A stretch of 64,000 nt of DNA from Arcicella sp038230735 (GCA_038230735.1 JBBRMR010000005.1:1-64000), one strand, 5' to 3'; counted from the first letter of the stretch, positions 9,156 through 17,974 are shown. Notes: generated by a model not told the origin, from the letters alone. A program made the numbers and translations.

Positions 9156-10139
9156 ATGAACATAGGAGACAGAGTACGCCTCATGCGAGGTCGTGAGGAA
9201 GGAATCGTTACGAAAATATTAGGCAATGGGCTGATTGAAATAGAGATTGAAGATGGTTTTTCGATTCCTGTAAAATACTCTGACGTGGTGGTTATTCACG
9301 AAATGGAGCAAAAAGTGTTTAACCCAACACCCGCATCTCGGATTGAACCCCAGATTATGGACAGACGTTCGCCCGTTTCGGAAATCTTAGCAAATCGGGG
9401 AATTTACATGGCTTTTGTACCAAATAATGACCGTGAATTATCGCAATATCTCATCAATAATACGGATTGGGAATTGCCTTTTATGCTCTCCGTTGGCTCA
9501 GACCCGCATCACAAAGGCTTGGCGGCAGGTACTTTGAAAGCTAAAACAACGCTAAAAGTTCAAAATATTTTAGTGAAAGATTTTGAAGAATGGGGAACGT
9601 TTACTTTTCAAGCTTTCTTGTTTCGTTTAGCATTCATGAAACTGCCCGAACCTATTATCAAAAAGCTCAAATTTAGGGTAAATACTTTCTTTAAAAATAA
9701 ATCGAAAGCCCCTCTTTTGAATCAAGATGCCCATCTTTTCCAGTTGGATGCTGAGGATTCGGTTACACCCGTAAATCTTAATATTGACCCTGCGAAAATT
9801 GTGGAACAAATGTTTGAAAAACAAACACCAATTCCAGTAATGACCTTGCCCATAAAGCCCGCTTTGACGGTTGATTTACACATTGAAATCCTTACGCCAG
9901 ACGCTTGGGCGATGACAAATTCCGAAATAATGTCGCTGCAAATGTCCACTTTTGAACGTCAATTTGAAGCCGCCATTGCCAACGGCATGGACGAAATTAT
10001 TTTTATTCACGGAGTTGGAAACGGAATTTTGAGGGATGCCATTCATAAACGGCTTTCAGGGAATAAAAATGTTCAATACTTTGAAGATGCCCAAAAAGAG
10101 AAGTTCGGATATGGAGCGACAAAAGTAAAAATTAAGTAA
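9156..10139 (+). CDS. DUF2027 / Smr domain protein
   Basis: A 327-residue cytosolic protein. The N-terminus MNIGDRVRLMRGREEGIVTKIL is a small SH3-like barrel typical of DUF2027; the central part (about 75-230) is a beta-sandwich (YLINNTDWELPFMLSVG); the C-terminus carries an Smr domain (VDLHIEIL at about 240, then FIHGVGNGILRDAIHKRL). Smr domains in MutS2-type proteins are nucleases acting on branched DNA or on mRNA. DUF2027-Smr proteins are a Bacteroidota speciality and their exact role is not known to me. Confidence 0.85.
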   Translation: MNIGDRVRLMRGREEGIVTKILGNGLIEIEIEDGFSIPVKYSDVVVIHEMEQKVFNPTPASRIEPQIMDRRSPVSEILANRGIYMAFVPNNDRELSQYLINNTDWELPFMLSVGSDPHHKGLAAGTLKAKTTLKVQNILVKDFEEWGTFTFQAFLFRLAFMKLPEPIIKKLKFRVNTFFKNKSKAPLLNQDAHLFQLDAEDSVTPVNLNIDPAKIVEQMFEKQTPIPVMTLPIKPALTVDLHIEILTPDAWAMTNSEIMSLQMSTFERQFEAAIANGMDEIIFIHGVGNGILRDAIHKRLSGNKNVQYFEDAQKEKFGYGATKVKIK

Positions 10140-10207
10140 AATTTTTGTTGCATAAGTCATTGATTATTAGTAATTTTTACTCATACTGTAACTAAAAAAT
10201 CAATATA

Positions 10208-12814
10208 ATGAAGACAACATTTTTACTAATGATGTTGCTCTTGGTCTCGTATGTTGGACAAGGAGCAACAGACACTTTTATTGCAGCGGGTACAAAATGG
10301 AAGTACCTTGATAATGGATCTGACCAAATGACGGCTTGGAGGGCAACGGCTTTTAATGATTTGACTTGGGCAGCGGGAAATGCAGAATTGGGATATGGAG
10401 ATCCCGCTGGTCCAGACGGTCAAGTAACCACAGTAAGTTATGGGATGGACTCCCTCAATAAATTCACCACAACTTATTTCCGAAAGGCATTTAACGTGGT
10501 AAATCCAGCCAATTATTCAGCCATTACTTTTGATTTATTGGTTGATGATGGTGCGGTAGTTTATTTGAATGGAATTGAAGTGTATCGGCAAAATATGCCC
10601 GCAGGAACTATTTCATACACTACATTCGCCTCTTTTGCCTCGGGAAGCGGAGGAACTCCCGCCGAAAATGCTTGGACAACCATTCCTTCAAGTCCAATCT
10701 TACTGGGTGCATTACAAACTGGTCGAAATGTAATATCCGTTGAAGTTCACCAAAATTCTTTAACGAGTTCCGATATCAGTTTCAATTTTAGATTTTTTGG
10801 ACAAACAACTTTGACTTCCTACATCGAAGCCAATAATGTTGCTTGGAAATACCTTGTTTTCAATACAGACCAAGGAACAACGTGGCGAACAACGGCTTTT
10901 AATGATGCAAGTTGGGCATCGGGAAATGCGGAGTTGGGATACGGAGACGATGATGAAGAGACCGTAGTAGGTTTTGGAGGTAACGCATCTTCAAAAAATA
11001 TAAGCACTTACTTCCGAAAGGCATTTACCCTCGCTTCAATTCCATCAGCACTTTCCTTAGATTTAGTTTGTGATGACGGAGCCGTAGTGTATTTGAATGG
11101 AGTTGAAGTTTATCGGCAGAATATGCCCACAGGAACTATTTTATTCTCAACCTTAGCTCCTTTTGCATCGGGAGACGGAGGAACCCCGACTGAAACCGCT
11201 TGGACTGCGGCAGCTCTTAATCTTGCACCCTTGGTGGTTGGAAATAATGTGATTGCCGTTGAAATACATCAAAATTTGCCAGGTAGTTCTGATATTAGCT
11301 TCAATCTGAGGCTAACTAATAATAACATAGCAGGTCCAACGCCCGTTGTACTCAGAGGGGCATACCTACAAATGCTTTCTCCCAATTCAATAACCGTCAG
11401 ATGGCAAACCGATATTGCCAGTAACAGTCAAGTTGATTTTGGAACTACATTGGCTTACGGGACACTTGCGAGTAATGCAACGGTTTCAACCGAACATGAA
11501 GTGCAAATAACAACTGGACTTGCTGCAAATACAAAGTATTTTTACCGAATCGGGACGAGTACTACACCTATTCAGGGTGATGGCAATAATTTCTTCAAAA
11601 CGGGAGTTGCATCGGGTTCATCCAACTTTAAGGTTTGGGTAACGGGTGATTATGGAGTGTCTTCGGCTGGTCATCCCGATCAAATTGCAGTCCGAAATGC
11701 TTATCAAACTTACGTAGGGGCAACACCCGCCGATTTTTGGCTTTGGCTCGGTGATAATGCGTATGGTTCTGGAACGGCAACTGAATATACTGATAATGTA
11801 TTCAATGTACACACCCAGCTTCTTAAAAGCCTTCCTTTCTTCCCGAGTCCTGGCAATCATGATTATGGTAATCAGCCCTATCAATCTGCCGCCACCTTGA
11901 CTACAGCTTGGGCATATTTTGATGCTTTTACCATGCCCACCACGGCTCAATTGGGTGGAATCGCATCAAATACCGAGAAATACTATTCTTATGATTATGG
12001 AAATGCCCATTTTGTGGTTTTAGATTCTTGGGGAGCAAATACTAATGCTGCCATGTACAGTTGGTTACAATCTGATTTACAAGCTAATATGAAAAAGTTT
12101 GTAGTCTGTTATTTTCATAATCCACCCTATACAAAAGGGACACACGACAGCGATGACAGTGTAAATGACCTTCCTTCATTCGATGTCAGGCAATATGTAC
12201 TTCCCATTCTTGAAGCCAATAATGTTGATTTAGTGTTGTCGGGGCATAGCCACGTGTATGAGCGTTCCCTACTATTGAGGGGGCATACAGGTGCATCAAG
12301 TACGTCAGGTACATTTCTAAATACAATGGTGTTAAATAATACCACTGGGAATATTACCCCTTACTACAAAAAATATGCCACTGGTGGCGTGGGAACGGTT
12401 TATGTTGTTTGTGGTAATTCAGGTCAAGGAGGAGTTATAACGCCAAAGACACCGTGGCCTCACCCAGCGATGACGGCAAAATACTTGGCAACAACTCGTG
12501 GTTCATTAATCTTGGATTTTACAGCCAACTTCCTCACCGTCAAGTTTTTAGACATCAATGGAGTAGTTCAGGATGATTTCAAGATTTACAAAGAAGATTG
12601 CCCAACGGTTAGCGGCATACAATCTCAACTTACTGGCGATTGGACAACTCCCTTGACGTGGGGTTGTGGCGTTATTCCGTCAGCTACTACCAATGCTACT
12701 ATAAATTTAGGGCATACCGTTACGATAAATGCCATTACACCCAATGTGAAAACATTAACTGAAAATGGACAACTTAAATTTTTAAATGGTGGAAAATTAA
12801 AGCTCAATAATTAG
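10208..12814 (+). CDS. Secreted purple-acid-phosphatase-like metallophosphoesterase with duplicated N-terminal domain
   Basis: 868 residues. After a signal peptide (1-19) come two tandem copies of a domain of about 180 residues (about 24-200 and 205-375), each with WKY..., TAFNDxxWAxGNAELGYGD, TYFRKAF, DDGAVVYLNGxEVYRQNMPxGT and SSDISFNxR. Next is a fibronectin-III-like domain (about 380-470) as in purple acid phosphatases, then a calcineurin-like phosphoesterase with its metal motifs: TGDYG, LGDNAYG, GNHDYG, CYFHNPPY and SGHSHVYERS. It probably hydrolyses phosphomonoesters outside the cell. The last 60 residues form a small module (GDWTTPLTWGCGVIP...GHTVTI) also found at the end of the Ig-repeat protein near 48.4 kb. 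Confidence 0.88.
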   Translation: MKTTFLLMMLLLVSYVGQGATDTFIAAGTKWKYLDNGSDQMTAWRATAFNDLTWAAGNAELGYGDPAGPDGQVTTVSYGMDSLNKFTTTYFRKAFNVVNPANYSAITFDLLVDDGAVVYLNGIEVYRQNMPAGTISYTTFASFASGSGGTPAENAWTTIPSSPILLGALQTGRNVISVEVHQNSLTSSDISFNFRFFGQTTLTSYIEANNVAWKYLVFNTDQGTTWRTTAFNDASWASGNAELGYGDDDEETVVGFGGNASSKNISTYFRKAFTLASIPSALSLDLVCDDGAVVYLNGVEVYRQNMPTGTILFSTLAPFASGDGGTPTETAWTAAALNLAPLVVGNNVIAVEIHQNLPGSSDISFNLRLTNNNIAGPTPVVLRGAYLQMLSPNSITVRWQTDIASNSQVDFGTTLAYGTLASNATVSTEHEVQITTGLAANTKYFYRIGTSTTPIQGDGNNFFKTGVASGSSNFKVWVTGDYGVSSAGHPDQIAVRNAYQTYVGATPADFWLWLGDNAYGSGTATEYTDNVFNVHTQLLKSLPFFPSPGNHDYGNQPYQSAATLTTAWAYFDAFTMPTTAQLGGIASNTEKYYSYDYGNAHFVVLDSWGANTNAAMYSWLQSDLQANMKKFVVCYFHNPPYTKGTHDSDDSVNDLPSFDVRQYVLPILEANNVDLVLSGHSHVYERSLLLRGHTGASSTSGTFLNTMVLNNTTGNITPYYKKYATGGVGTVYVVCGNSGQGGVITPKTPWPHPAMTAKYLATTRGSLILDFTANFLTVKFLDINGVVQDDFKIYKEDCPTVSGIQSQLTGDWTTPLTWGCGVIPSATTNATINLGHTVTINAITPNVKTLTENGQLKFLNGGKLKLNN

Positions 12815-12836
12815 AAAGGAAAATTAAATTTATACT

Positions 12837-12888
12837 TGGTAAAGTTTAGCCAACTCAATTGCTGAACTTTACCACGTATTTATTTTTA
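12837..12888 (+). terminator. Terminator-like hairpin after metallophosphoesterase
   Basis: TGGTAAAGTTTAGC (12837-12850) pairs with GCTGAACTTTACCA (12861-12874), a 14-bp stem with one G-T pair, followed by a T-rich tail (TATTTATTTTT). It lies 22 bases after the stop and fits an intrinsic terminator. Confidence 0.7.
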
Positions 12889-12954
12889 ATGAATTTTTCA
12901 AAACGAAATTATATTTTAGTCTGACTATACACGTTAATAAAATGACAATTTAAG

Positions 12955-12962
12955 TATATTTG
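12955..12962 (+). promoter_or_regulatory. -7 promoter element for DUF4403 gene
   Basis: TATATTTG matches the Bacteroidota -7 consensus TAnnTTTG. Transcription would start a few bases downstream (about 12968), which supports translation from ATG 13012 rather than from ATG 12979. Confidence 0.5.
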
Positions 12963-13011
12963 TAAAAAAGCAAAGCCGATGATGGTGCTTCTCATCGCTC
13001 ATTACCCCAAA

Positions 13012-14460
13012 ATGAAACAAACCCTAATAATCCTAACCGTAGCCACCATCTTACAAGGCTGTGCCAGTTCAAACCCAAGTACAAATTCTTCGAGTGGAGT
13101 AGGAGGAGGTGCTTCAACAACCGTTACTCAGTCTAATCCCGAAGCTCCCAAAGAATCTTATCTTTATAAAGGAAAACAAGTGGAAAAAAACGTTTCGACT
13201 ATCGGAATCCCTTTTGAAATATCAATGGCAGACGTGGAACGTCAGATAAATGCAAACGTCAAAGATTTGGTTTTTGAAGATAATTCAATGGACGATAACA
13301 ATTACGACAACTTTATGTGTAAGGTCTATAAACGGGAGAATATTGTCGTAACTACTCAGGATCAGGCTTTTACCTTTACCGTTCCTTTGAAAGTTTGGGC
13401 AAAAGTTGGTTATAAAGTTATGGGTATGAGTATCACTCCGCAAGAATTAAATTTTGAATTCAACGTAAAATTTGGCTCAAAATTCTCCATTGCTCCCAAT
13501 TGGGAAGCCAACGTTCAGAGTTTTCCCATTGGTTATGATTGGATAAAAAAACCAACCGTTAGATTAGCTGGTTTTGATATTTCAGTGGCAGGTTTAGTGG
13601 AAAGAGCCTTAAATTCAAAACAGGACGCTATTTTGAAGGCTTTAGATGATGCGGTTCGCAAGAATGTTGAAATCAAAAAGTACATCGTTCAGGCTTGGAA
13701 TACTGCCATGCAACCTTATTTACTTTCTGAAAAATATCGTACTTGGTTGAAAATAACGCCCACCGAATTACAAATGACACCGCTGACATCGGTCAATAAT
13801 AAAGTAAAAGCTACCATCGGAATTTTGGCATATACCGAAACCATCACGGGAGCAAAGCCTTTATTTACGCCCGTTGTTACCGTTCCCAATTTAAAATTAG
13901 TGAATCAAATTGCGGATGATTTCAAGGTAGGAATCATCGCAGAAATTCCATTGAGTGAAGCCGCAAAACTGACGGGTGATACGTTAGTGGGACAAAATTT
14001 CTCTTTCAAAGATGGAAAATACAATGTCAAAGTAACCGATATTGATGTCTATGGCGATGGTGATAAAATGGTAATTAAATCAGGGTTGGCGGGCAATATC
14101 AACGGTAAAATCTATTTCAAAGGTACACCCGCCTATGACCCCGCCACCAAATCAGTTTTTTTAGAAAATTTCGATTACGACCTCAAAACCAAGAATTTCT
14201 TGGTGGGTACAGCCAGCTGGTTATTTCAAGGTATGTTCACAAAAAACATGAAACAAGCCATGACTTTCAACATCGGTGGACAAATTGATGATATGAAAAA
14301 ACAGGTGCAAGCCAATTTGAATAAGCAAGTCTCAAAAGGTGTAACACTTAATGGAAGTATCATAGATTTGACTCCTGATAAGGTTTACATGACTCCCAAT
14401 TCAATCATTGCGGTAATTAAAGCAACGGGAAAATTGGATATAAAAATTGATGGATTATAG
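13012..14460 (+). CDS. DUF4403 family lipoprotein
   Basis: A 482-residue lipoprotein: MKQTLIILTVATILQGCASS has a typical lipobox (LQGC). The mature chain has a Ser/Gly/Thr-rich linker and two related beta/alpha halves (ISMADVERQINANVKDLVFED at about 70, NKVKATIGILAYTETITG further on) that fit DUF4403, a family of exported proteins with a lipid-binding BPI/TULIP-like fold according to current ideas. The frame extends upstream to ATG 12979, but those 11 residues would block the lipoprotein signal, so ATG 13012 is preferred. Confidence 0.82.
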   Translation: MKQTLIILTVATILQGCASSNPSTNSSSGVGGGASTTVTQSNPEAPKESYLYKGKQVEKNVSTIGIPFEISMADVERQINANVKDLVFEDNSMDDNNYDNFMCKVYKRENIVVTTQDQAFTFTVPLKVWAKVGYKVMGMSITPQELNFEFNVKFGSKFSIAPNWEANVQSFPIGYDWIKKPTVRLAGFDISVAGLVERALNSKQDAILKALDDAVRKNVEIKKYIVQAWNTAMQPYLLSEKYRTWLKITPTELQMTPLTSVNNKVKATIGILAYTETITGAKPLFTPVVTVPNLKLVNQIADDFKVGIIAEIPLSEAAKLTGDTLVGQNFSFKDGKYNVKVTDIDVYGDGDKMVIKSGLAGNINGKIYFKGTPAYDPATKSVFLENFDYDLKTKNFLVGTASWLFQGMFTKNMKQAMTFNIGGQIDDMKKQVQANLNKQVSKGVTLNGSIIDLTPDKVYMTPNSIIAVIKATGKLDIKIDGL

Positions 14461-14540
14461 AAATTTGCCACAAACTAAATAATAGCTCAAAAACTAGGTA
14501 ACAAATTGAATAATAGTTGTTTAGTTGGATAAGTTTGTAA

Positions 14541-14570
14541 GGAGAATGATATGGTTCATTCTCCTTTTTT
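14541..14570 (+). terminator. Intrinsic terminator after DUF4403 gene
   Basis: GGAGAATGA (14541-14549) pairs with TCATTCTCC (14556-14564), followed by six T residues. Lies 80 bases after the DUF4403 stop and 27 bases before the next ATG. Confidence 0.8.
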
Positions 14571-14596
14571 ATGTCAAATTTTAAATTCCAATAATT

Positions 14597-16495
14597 ATGA
14601 AAAATTATTCTTTTATTTTATTAAAAATAGTAACAGCCTTGCTATTGATTTCTCAGTCAGTATTTTCTCAAAATTTTAACCGTGTTGATGTTTCTGATAA
14701 TGCAAATCTTATAGGCTATTACAACGTAAGATATGGTTACAGTGCAGGTTCTTCGATGGTGGCAACTGGCGGTTCGACTGCGTTTAATTCTTCAAACGCC
14801 TTTATTGGGCATTATGCAGGAGGAAGTTCTAATGGTACTTTAAGTTTTCAGAATTATGGCAATACATTTGTAGGAGTATCGGCTGGTACTAATAACACAA
14901 CTGGCTCAAACAATGCCTTTATGGGCAATTCTGCTGGATTTTATAATAAGGCGGCAATTAATAATGTTTTTATAGGCTCCAGTGCTGGTGTAGGAAATGC
15001 AACAGTTTATACAGCAGGAAGCTATAACACAAGTATTGGTTCAAGTAGTCTTCAAAATGTTACTACGGGAACCAATAATGTTGCCGTGGGTTATCTTGCT
15101 TTAGCTGCCTCTACAACCAATAACTTATCGGGGACTTATAATATTGGCATTGGAGATAATGCTGGCAGGTATACTTCTTCAGGAGATTTTAATATATTTA
15201 TTGGCAAAAATGCTGGACTCTCCTCTTCAGTAACCTCTGTTTCAGGAAATAATAATATTGCCATCGGTCAGGAAGCAGGTTATAAATTAAGCACTTCACT
15301 AAATAATATTCTTTTAGGCGAACGAAGCGGTTATAATCTTACCACAAGTAGTGAAAATATTTTCATTGGTAAGTACAGTGGTTATAATCAGACAACTGTG
15401 GCTGGAGCTAATAATACTTTCGTAGGTAATTCCTCGGGTCTTAATAATGTTTCGGGTATTAATAATACCTTCTTGGGACAAAGTGCGGGGTTTTATTATA
15501 AATCCAATCGTAATACATTCGTTGGTTCAAATGCTGGATTCGGTAATTTCTCAAATCCTCATGGCGATGATAATACCTATCTCGGATTCAATGCAGGGGG
15601 AAGTAATTACGGAGATAGCAATACGCTTTTAGGTTCATACGCAGGTTTTGGTCTTGGAGCAGGAACTTCAAATATTTTTATTGGTAGAAGTACAGGTACA
15701 ACGGTTTCATCGGGCAGTAGTAATGTTTTCATCGGAACTTATGTAAGTACATTAGGAGCTAATGCTGCTAATATTAGTGGTTCAATTGCTATTGGTCATA
15801 ATGCTAAATCAGTAAGAAATTTTACAGTTTCTTTGGGAGATACTTCCGTAAATATGCAAGTTGGTATTGGTACGAATTGGCCCACTCAAAGATTAACCAT
15901 CAAAGGTAATTTCGCTTTTGTTGCTTATAATGATGGAATGTTTTACAAAAATAAACGTTTCCTTTTTCAAGACGACCAAGAAAATATTGCTTTGGGAACA
16001 GAATATGACAACCAAATTAATGGAAAGAGAAATTTGTTAATGGGAATAGGAGCAAGCATACAACAAGAAAACATAAAAAATGCTACTGCCATTGGACATG
16101 GAGCAACGGTAGCAGTTTCCAACGGTTTTGTTATGGGAAATCAGGATGTTAAAGTTGGCATAGGAACATCCTCTCCAACCGCACGATTAGAAGTAGCATC
16201 AGGCAAAGACGGAGAAAGTGGACTTTTATTTACTAATCTTAAAGACAAAATTCAGAATCAATATTTAACCGTGAATGAGAAAGGGGAGGTTATTCTTCAA
16301 AAATCCAAAATCAGAATTAGTACATCCCACGAATGGTCAGATAAAGTTTTTGAAAATGGTTATACTTTAAAGCCTTTGAGTGAAGTAGAGACTTTCGTGA
16401 AGACAAACAAACATTTGTTCAACATTCCATCGGCAAAAGAAATGACCGAAAAAGGTATTGATAGCGATAAATTTTCTGCTAAATTATTGGAATAA
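14597..16495 (+). CDS. Secreted beta-roll repeat protein, C-terminus cut by premature stop
   Basis: 632 residues with a signal peptide (ending SQSVFSQ). Residues about 30-410 consist of many short repeats built on NNxFxGxxAG (NTFVGVSAG, NNAFMGNSAG, NNVFIGSSAG, NNTFLGQSAG, ENIFIGKYSG), the pattern of left-handed beta-roll head repeats of adhesins and tail fibres. The C-terminus (SDKVFENGYTLKPLSEVE, NIPSAKEMTEKGI, KLLE) is the ending seen on many Bacteroidota fibre-like secreted proteins, which normally continues as a coiled coil KIEELTLYLIE. Here the stop TAA 16493-16495 stands where the lysine codon is expected, and 29 in-frame codons with the missing coiled coil follow to TAA 16583. Probably a recent nonsense mutation. 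Confidence 0.8.
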   Translation: MKNYSFILLKIVTALLLISQSVFSQNFNRVDVSDNANLIGYYNVRYGYSAGSSMVATGGSTAFNSSNAFIGHYAGGSSNGTLSFQNYGNTFVGVSAGTNNTTGSNNAFMGNSAGFYNKAAINNVFIGSSAGVGNATVYTAGSYNTSIGSSSLQNVTTGTNNVAVGYLALAASTTNNLSGTYNIGIGDNAGRYTSSGDFNIFIGKNAGLSSSVTSVSGNNNIAIGQEAGYKLSTSLNNILLGERSGYNLTTSSENIFIGKYSGYNQTTVAGANNTFVGNSSGLNNVSGINNTFLGQSAGFYYKSNRNTFVGSNAGFGNFSNPHGDDNTYLGFNAGGSNYGDSNTLLGSYAGFGLGAGTSNIFIGRSTGTTVSSGSSNVFIGTYVSTLGANAANISGSIAIGHNAKSVRNFTVSLGDTSVNMQVGIGTNWPTQRLTIKGNFAFVAYNDGMFYKNKRFLFQDDQENIALGTEYDNQINGKRNLLMGIGASIQQENIKNATAIGHGATVAVSNGFVMGNQDVKVGIGTSSPTARLEVASGKDGESGLLFTNLKDKIQNQYLTVNEKGEVILQKSKIRISTSHEWSDKVFENGYTLKPLSEVETFVKTNKHLFNIPSAKEMTEKGIDSDKFSAKLLE

Positions 16496-16585
16496 ATAGA
16501 AGAATTGACCTTGTACTTAATAGAAATGAAGAAGGAAAATGAAGATCTCAAAAATAGAGTTTCTGTGTTAGAATTTAAAAAATAA
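16496..16585 (+). pseudogene. Severed C-terminal coiled coil of the beta-roll protein
   Basis: Same reading frame as the preceding gene, directly after its stop: codons read IEELTLYLIEMKKENEDLKN and end at TAA 16583-16585. This is the usual coiled-coil ending of such proteins. A single A-to-T change (AAA to TAA) at 16493 would explain the break. The real terminator hairpin lies just after 16585, not after 16495. Confidence 0.75.
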
Positions 16586-16593
16586 AAGCTACT

Positions 16594-16628
16594 AAAACGG
16601 CTCAATGAAAATTCCACTGAGCCGTTTT
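16594..16628. terminator. Bidirectional terminator between beta-roll gene and rnpB
   Basis: AAAACGGCTCA (16594-16604) pairs with TGAGCCGTTTT (16618-16628), an 11-bp perfect stem with A-run on one side and T-run on the other, so it can end transcription from both strands: the beta-roll gene (plus) and RNase P RNA (minus). Confidence 0.8.
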
Positions 16629-16639
16629 GGTAAAAACAA

Positions 16640-17024
16640 ATCTATAAGCCGCATTCTGTATCTTCAATTATTATTGCTAATAATCAAAAACTCTTATCAT
16701 TTATCTCGACGTACTGTTACCAATACGCTCTATCGACCTACCCGCTAGCATCGGGCGAGCAACCCTAAAACATCCAGCTTATTTGGTCTTTCAACCCATG
16801 AGGTTTACAGTTGCCCCTGATGTCGCCACCAAGGCGGTAGGCTCTTACTCTACCTTTTCACCCTTACCACGCCCAAAGCGTGGCGGTAATTTTCTGTTGC
16901 ACTGGCTGTTACGGCTTCGTCACCAAAACCGTACCTTCCCGTTAGGAAGCATGATGCTCTACGTTGTGCGGACTTTCCTCCCCCATACACAAGGCATGAT
17001 GGCGATAAGACGATTTGTTTTCGT
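16640..17024 (-). ncRNA. rnpB: RNase P RNA (class A)
   Basis: Catalytic RNA that cuts the 5' leader from tRNA precursors. On the minus strand the hallmark 5' block GGAGGAAAGTCCGCAC is present (complement of 16967-16982), as are ACAGTGAAA-region equivalents (AACAGCCAGTGCAACAGAAA), GGTAAGGGTGAAAAGGT and the universal 3' end ACAGAATGCGGCTTATAGA (complement of 16642-16660). Length of about 385 nucleotides fits bacterial type A. Ends are approximate. An open frame on the plus strand here is only an antisense shadow. Confidence 0.93.
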
Positions 17025-17027
17025 GGG

Positions 17028-17035
17028 CAAAGGTA
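17028..17035 (-). promoter_or_regulatory. -7 promoter element of rnpB
   Basis: On the minus strand TACCTTTG matches the Bacteroidota -7 consensus TAnnTTTG and stands just upstream of the RNase P RNA 5' end. Confidence 0.6.
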
Positions 17036-17086
17036 TAAGATTATGAATCAATTTTTAATTATTAACTTTTAATTTTTAATTCACAC

Positions 17087-17116
17087 TTGTCTTCTGCCAA
17101 TAAATCACTATCTTTG
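17087..17116 (+). promoter_or_regulatory. Promoter of rpsP operon
   Basis: TTG (17087-17089) and TATCTTTG (17109-17116) are separated by 19 bases, matching the Bacteroidota -33 / -7 promoter pattern. It is located 62 bases before the rpsP ATG and divergent from rnpB. Confidence 0.65.
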
Positions 17117-17178
17117 CACTCCAATTTACAAATACCATAACCGAAGGACGGGTTCCTTCATTAAATCGTAAATAACAG

Positions 17179-17895
17179 ATGGCTGTTAAAATTAGATTAG
17201 CACGTCGTGGACGTAAAAAATTAGCGATGTATGACATCGTAGTTGCCGATGCCAGAGCTCCACGTGATGGTAAATTCATCGAAAAAATCGGTACTTATAA
17301 TCCAAACACAAACCCCGCTTCAATCGTTTTGAACGAAGTTAATGCTTTGAAATGGATTATGAACGGTGCTCAACCAACCGATACAACTCGTGCCATTTTA
17401 TCATATAAAGGTATATTGTTGAAAAAACACTTACAAGTAGGTGTAAACAAAGGTGCAATCACACAAGAAGCAGCCGATGAGAAATTCGGAGCTTGGAAAG
17501 AAGTTAAAGAAACAAAAATCACTGGTAAATCTGATGGTTTAGATGTGAAAGCAGCCGCTGAGAAAGCAACTCGTATGGCAAGAGAAGTTGAGATTAATGC
17601 AGCACGTGCCGCCGCAATTGTCAAGAAAAATACAGTTGAAGTTCCAGTTGAAGAAGTAGAAGAAGTTGTAACAGAAGCACCAGTTGCGGAAGAAGTAGTA
17701 GTAGAAGCCCCAGCAGTTGAAGAAGTAGTAGTAGAAGCCCCAGCAGTTGAAGAAGTTGTAGCAGAAGCCCCAGCAGTTGAAGAAGTTGTAGCAGAAGCCC
17801 CAGCAGTTGCACCAGTTGCAGAAGAAGTGTCAGCAGTTGAGCCAGTTGCAGTAACACCATCAACCGAAGAAACAAAAGCAGAATCAGCTGAATAA
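17179..17895 (+). CDS. rpsP: 30S ribosomal protein S16 with long repetitive tail
   Basis: S16 binds 16S rRNA early in 30S assembly. The first about 80 residues are the conserved S16 core (MAVKIRLARRGRKKLAMYDIVVADARAPRDGKFIEKIGTYNP..., ALKWIMNGAQPTDT). Bacteroidota S16 proteins often carry an extra tail; here the chain runs to 238 residues and ends in a Val/Glu/Ala/Pro-rich segment (about 153-230) with four near-identical 10-residue units VEAPAVEEVV. Start ATG 17179 is fixed by the conserved N-terminus. First gene of rpsP-rimM-trmD, although a terminator-like hairpin follows it. Confidence 0.95.
   Translation: MAVKIRLARRGRKKLAMYDIVVADARAPRDGKFIEKIGTYNPNTNPASIVLNEVNALKWIMNGAQPTDTTRAILSYKGILLKKHLQVGVNKGAITQEAADEKFGAWKEVKETKITGKSDGLDVKAAAEKATRMAREVEINAARAAAIVKKNTVEVPVEEVEEVVTEAPVAEEVVVEAPAVEEVVVEAPAVEEVVAEAPAVEEVVAEAPAVAPVAEEVSAVEPVAVTPSTEETKAESAE
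17701..17820 (+). repeat. 30-bp tandem repeat inside rpsP
   Basis: Four 30-bp units (17701, 17731, 17761, 17791), each starting GTAGAAGCCCCAGCAGTTGA or GCAGAAGCCCCAGCAGTTGA, encode the VEAPAVEEVV repeats of the S16 tail. Units differ by only a few bases, so copy number could change by slippage without shifting the frame. Confidence 0.9.
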
Positions 17896-17931
17896 TTTCA
17901 TTAGAAATTTAGCTTTTCAATAAGATTTAAC

Positions 17932-17974
17932 AATGATACAAAGCAATAATATGTGTTTTGTATCATTTTTTTTT
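17932..17974 (+). terminator. Terminator-like hairpin between rpsP and rimM
   Basis: AATGATACAAA (17932-17942) pairs with TTTGTATCATT (17957-17967) and is followed by a T-run to 17974. It may end most rpsP transcripts and lower rimM-trmD expression relative to the ribosomal protein. Confidence 0.75.

Noticed and set aside
14530..14537. TAAGTTTG as a promoter for the beta-roll gene
   Set aside because: Its start point would fall in the terminator hairpin 14541-14570 of the previous gene; the match is probably chance.
16783..17046. Open frame on the plus strand next to rpsP
   Set aside because: It is antisense to RNase P RNA, whose conserved core explains the sequence.
17621..17875. Leucine-rich open frame on the minus strand
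   Set aside because: Antisense shadow of the repetitive S16 tail; low complexity comes from the 30-bp repeats.
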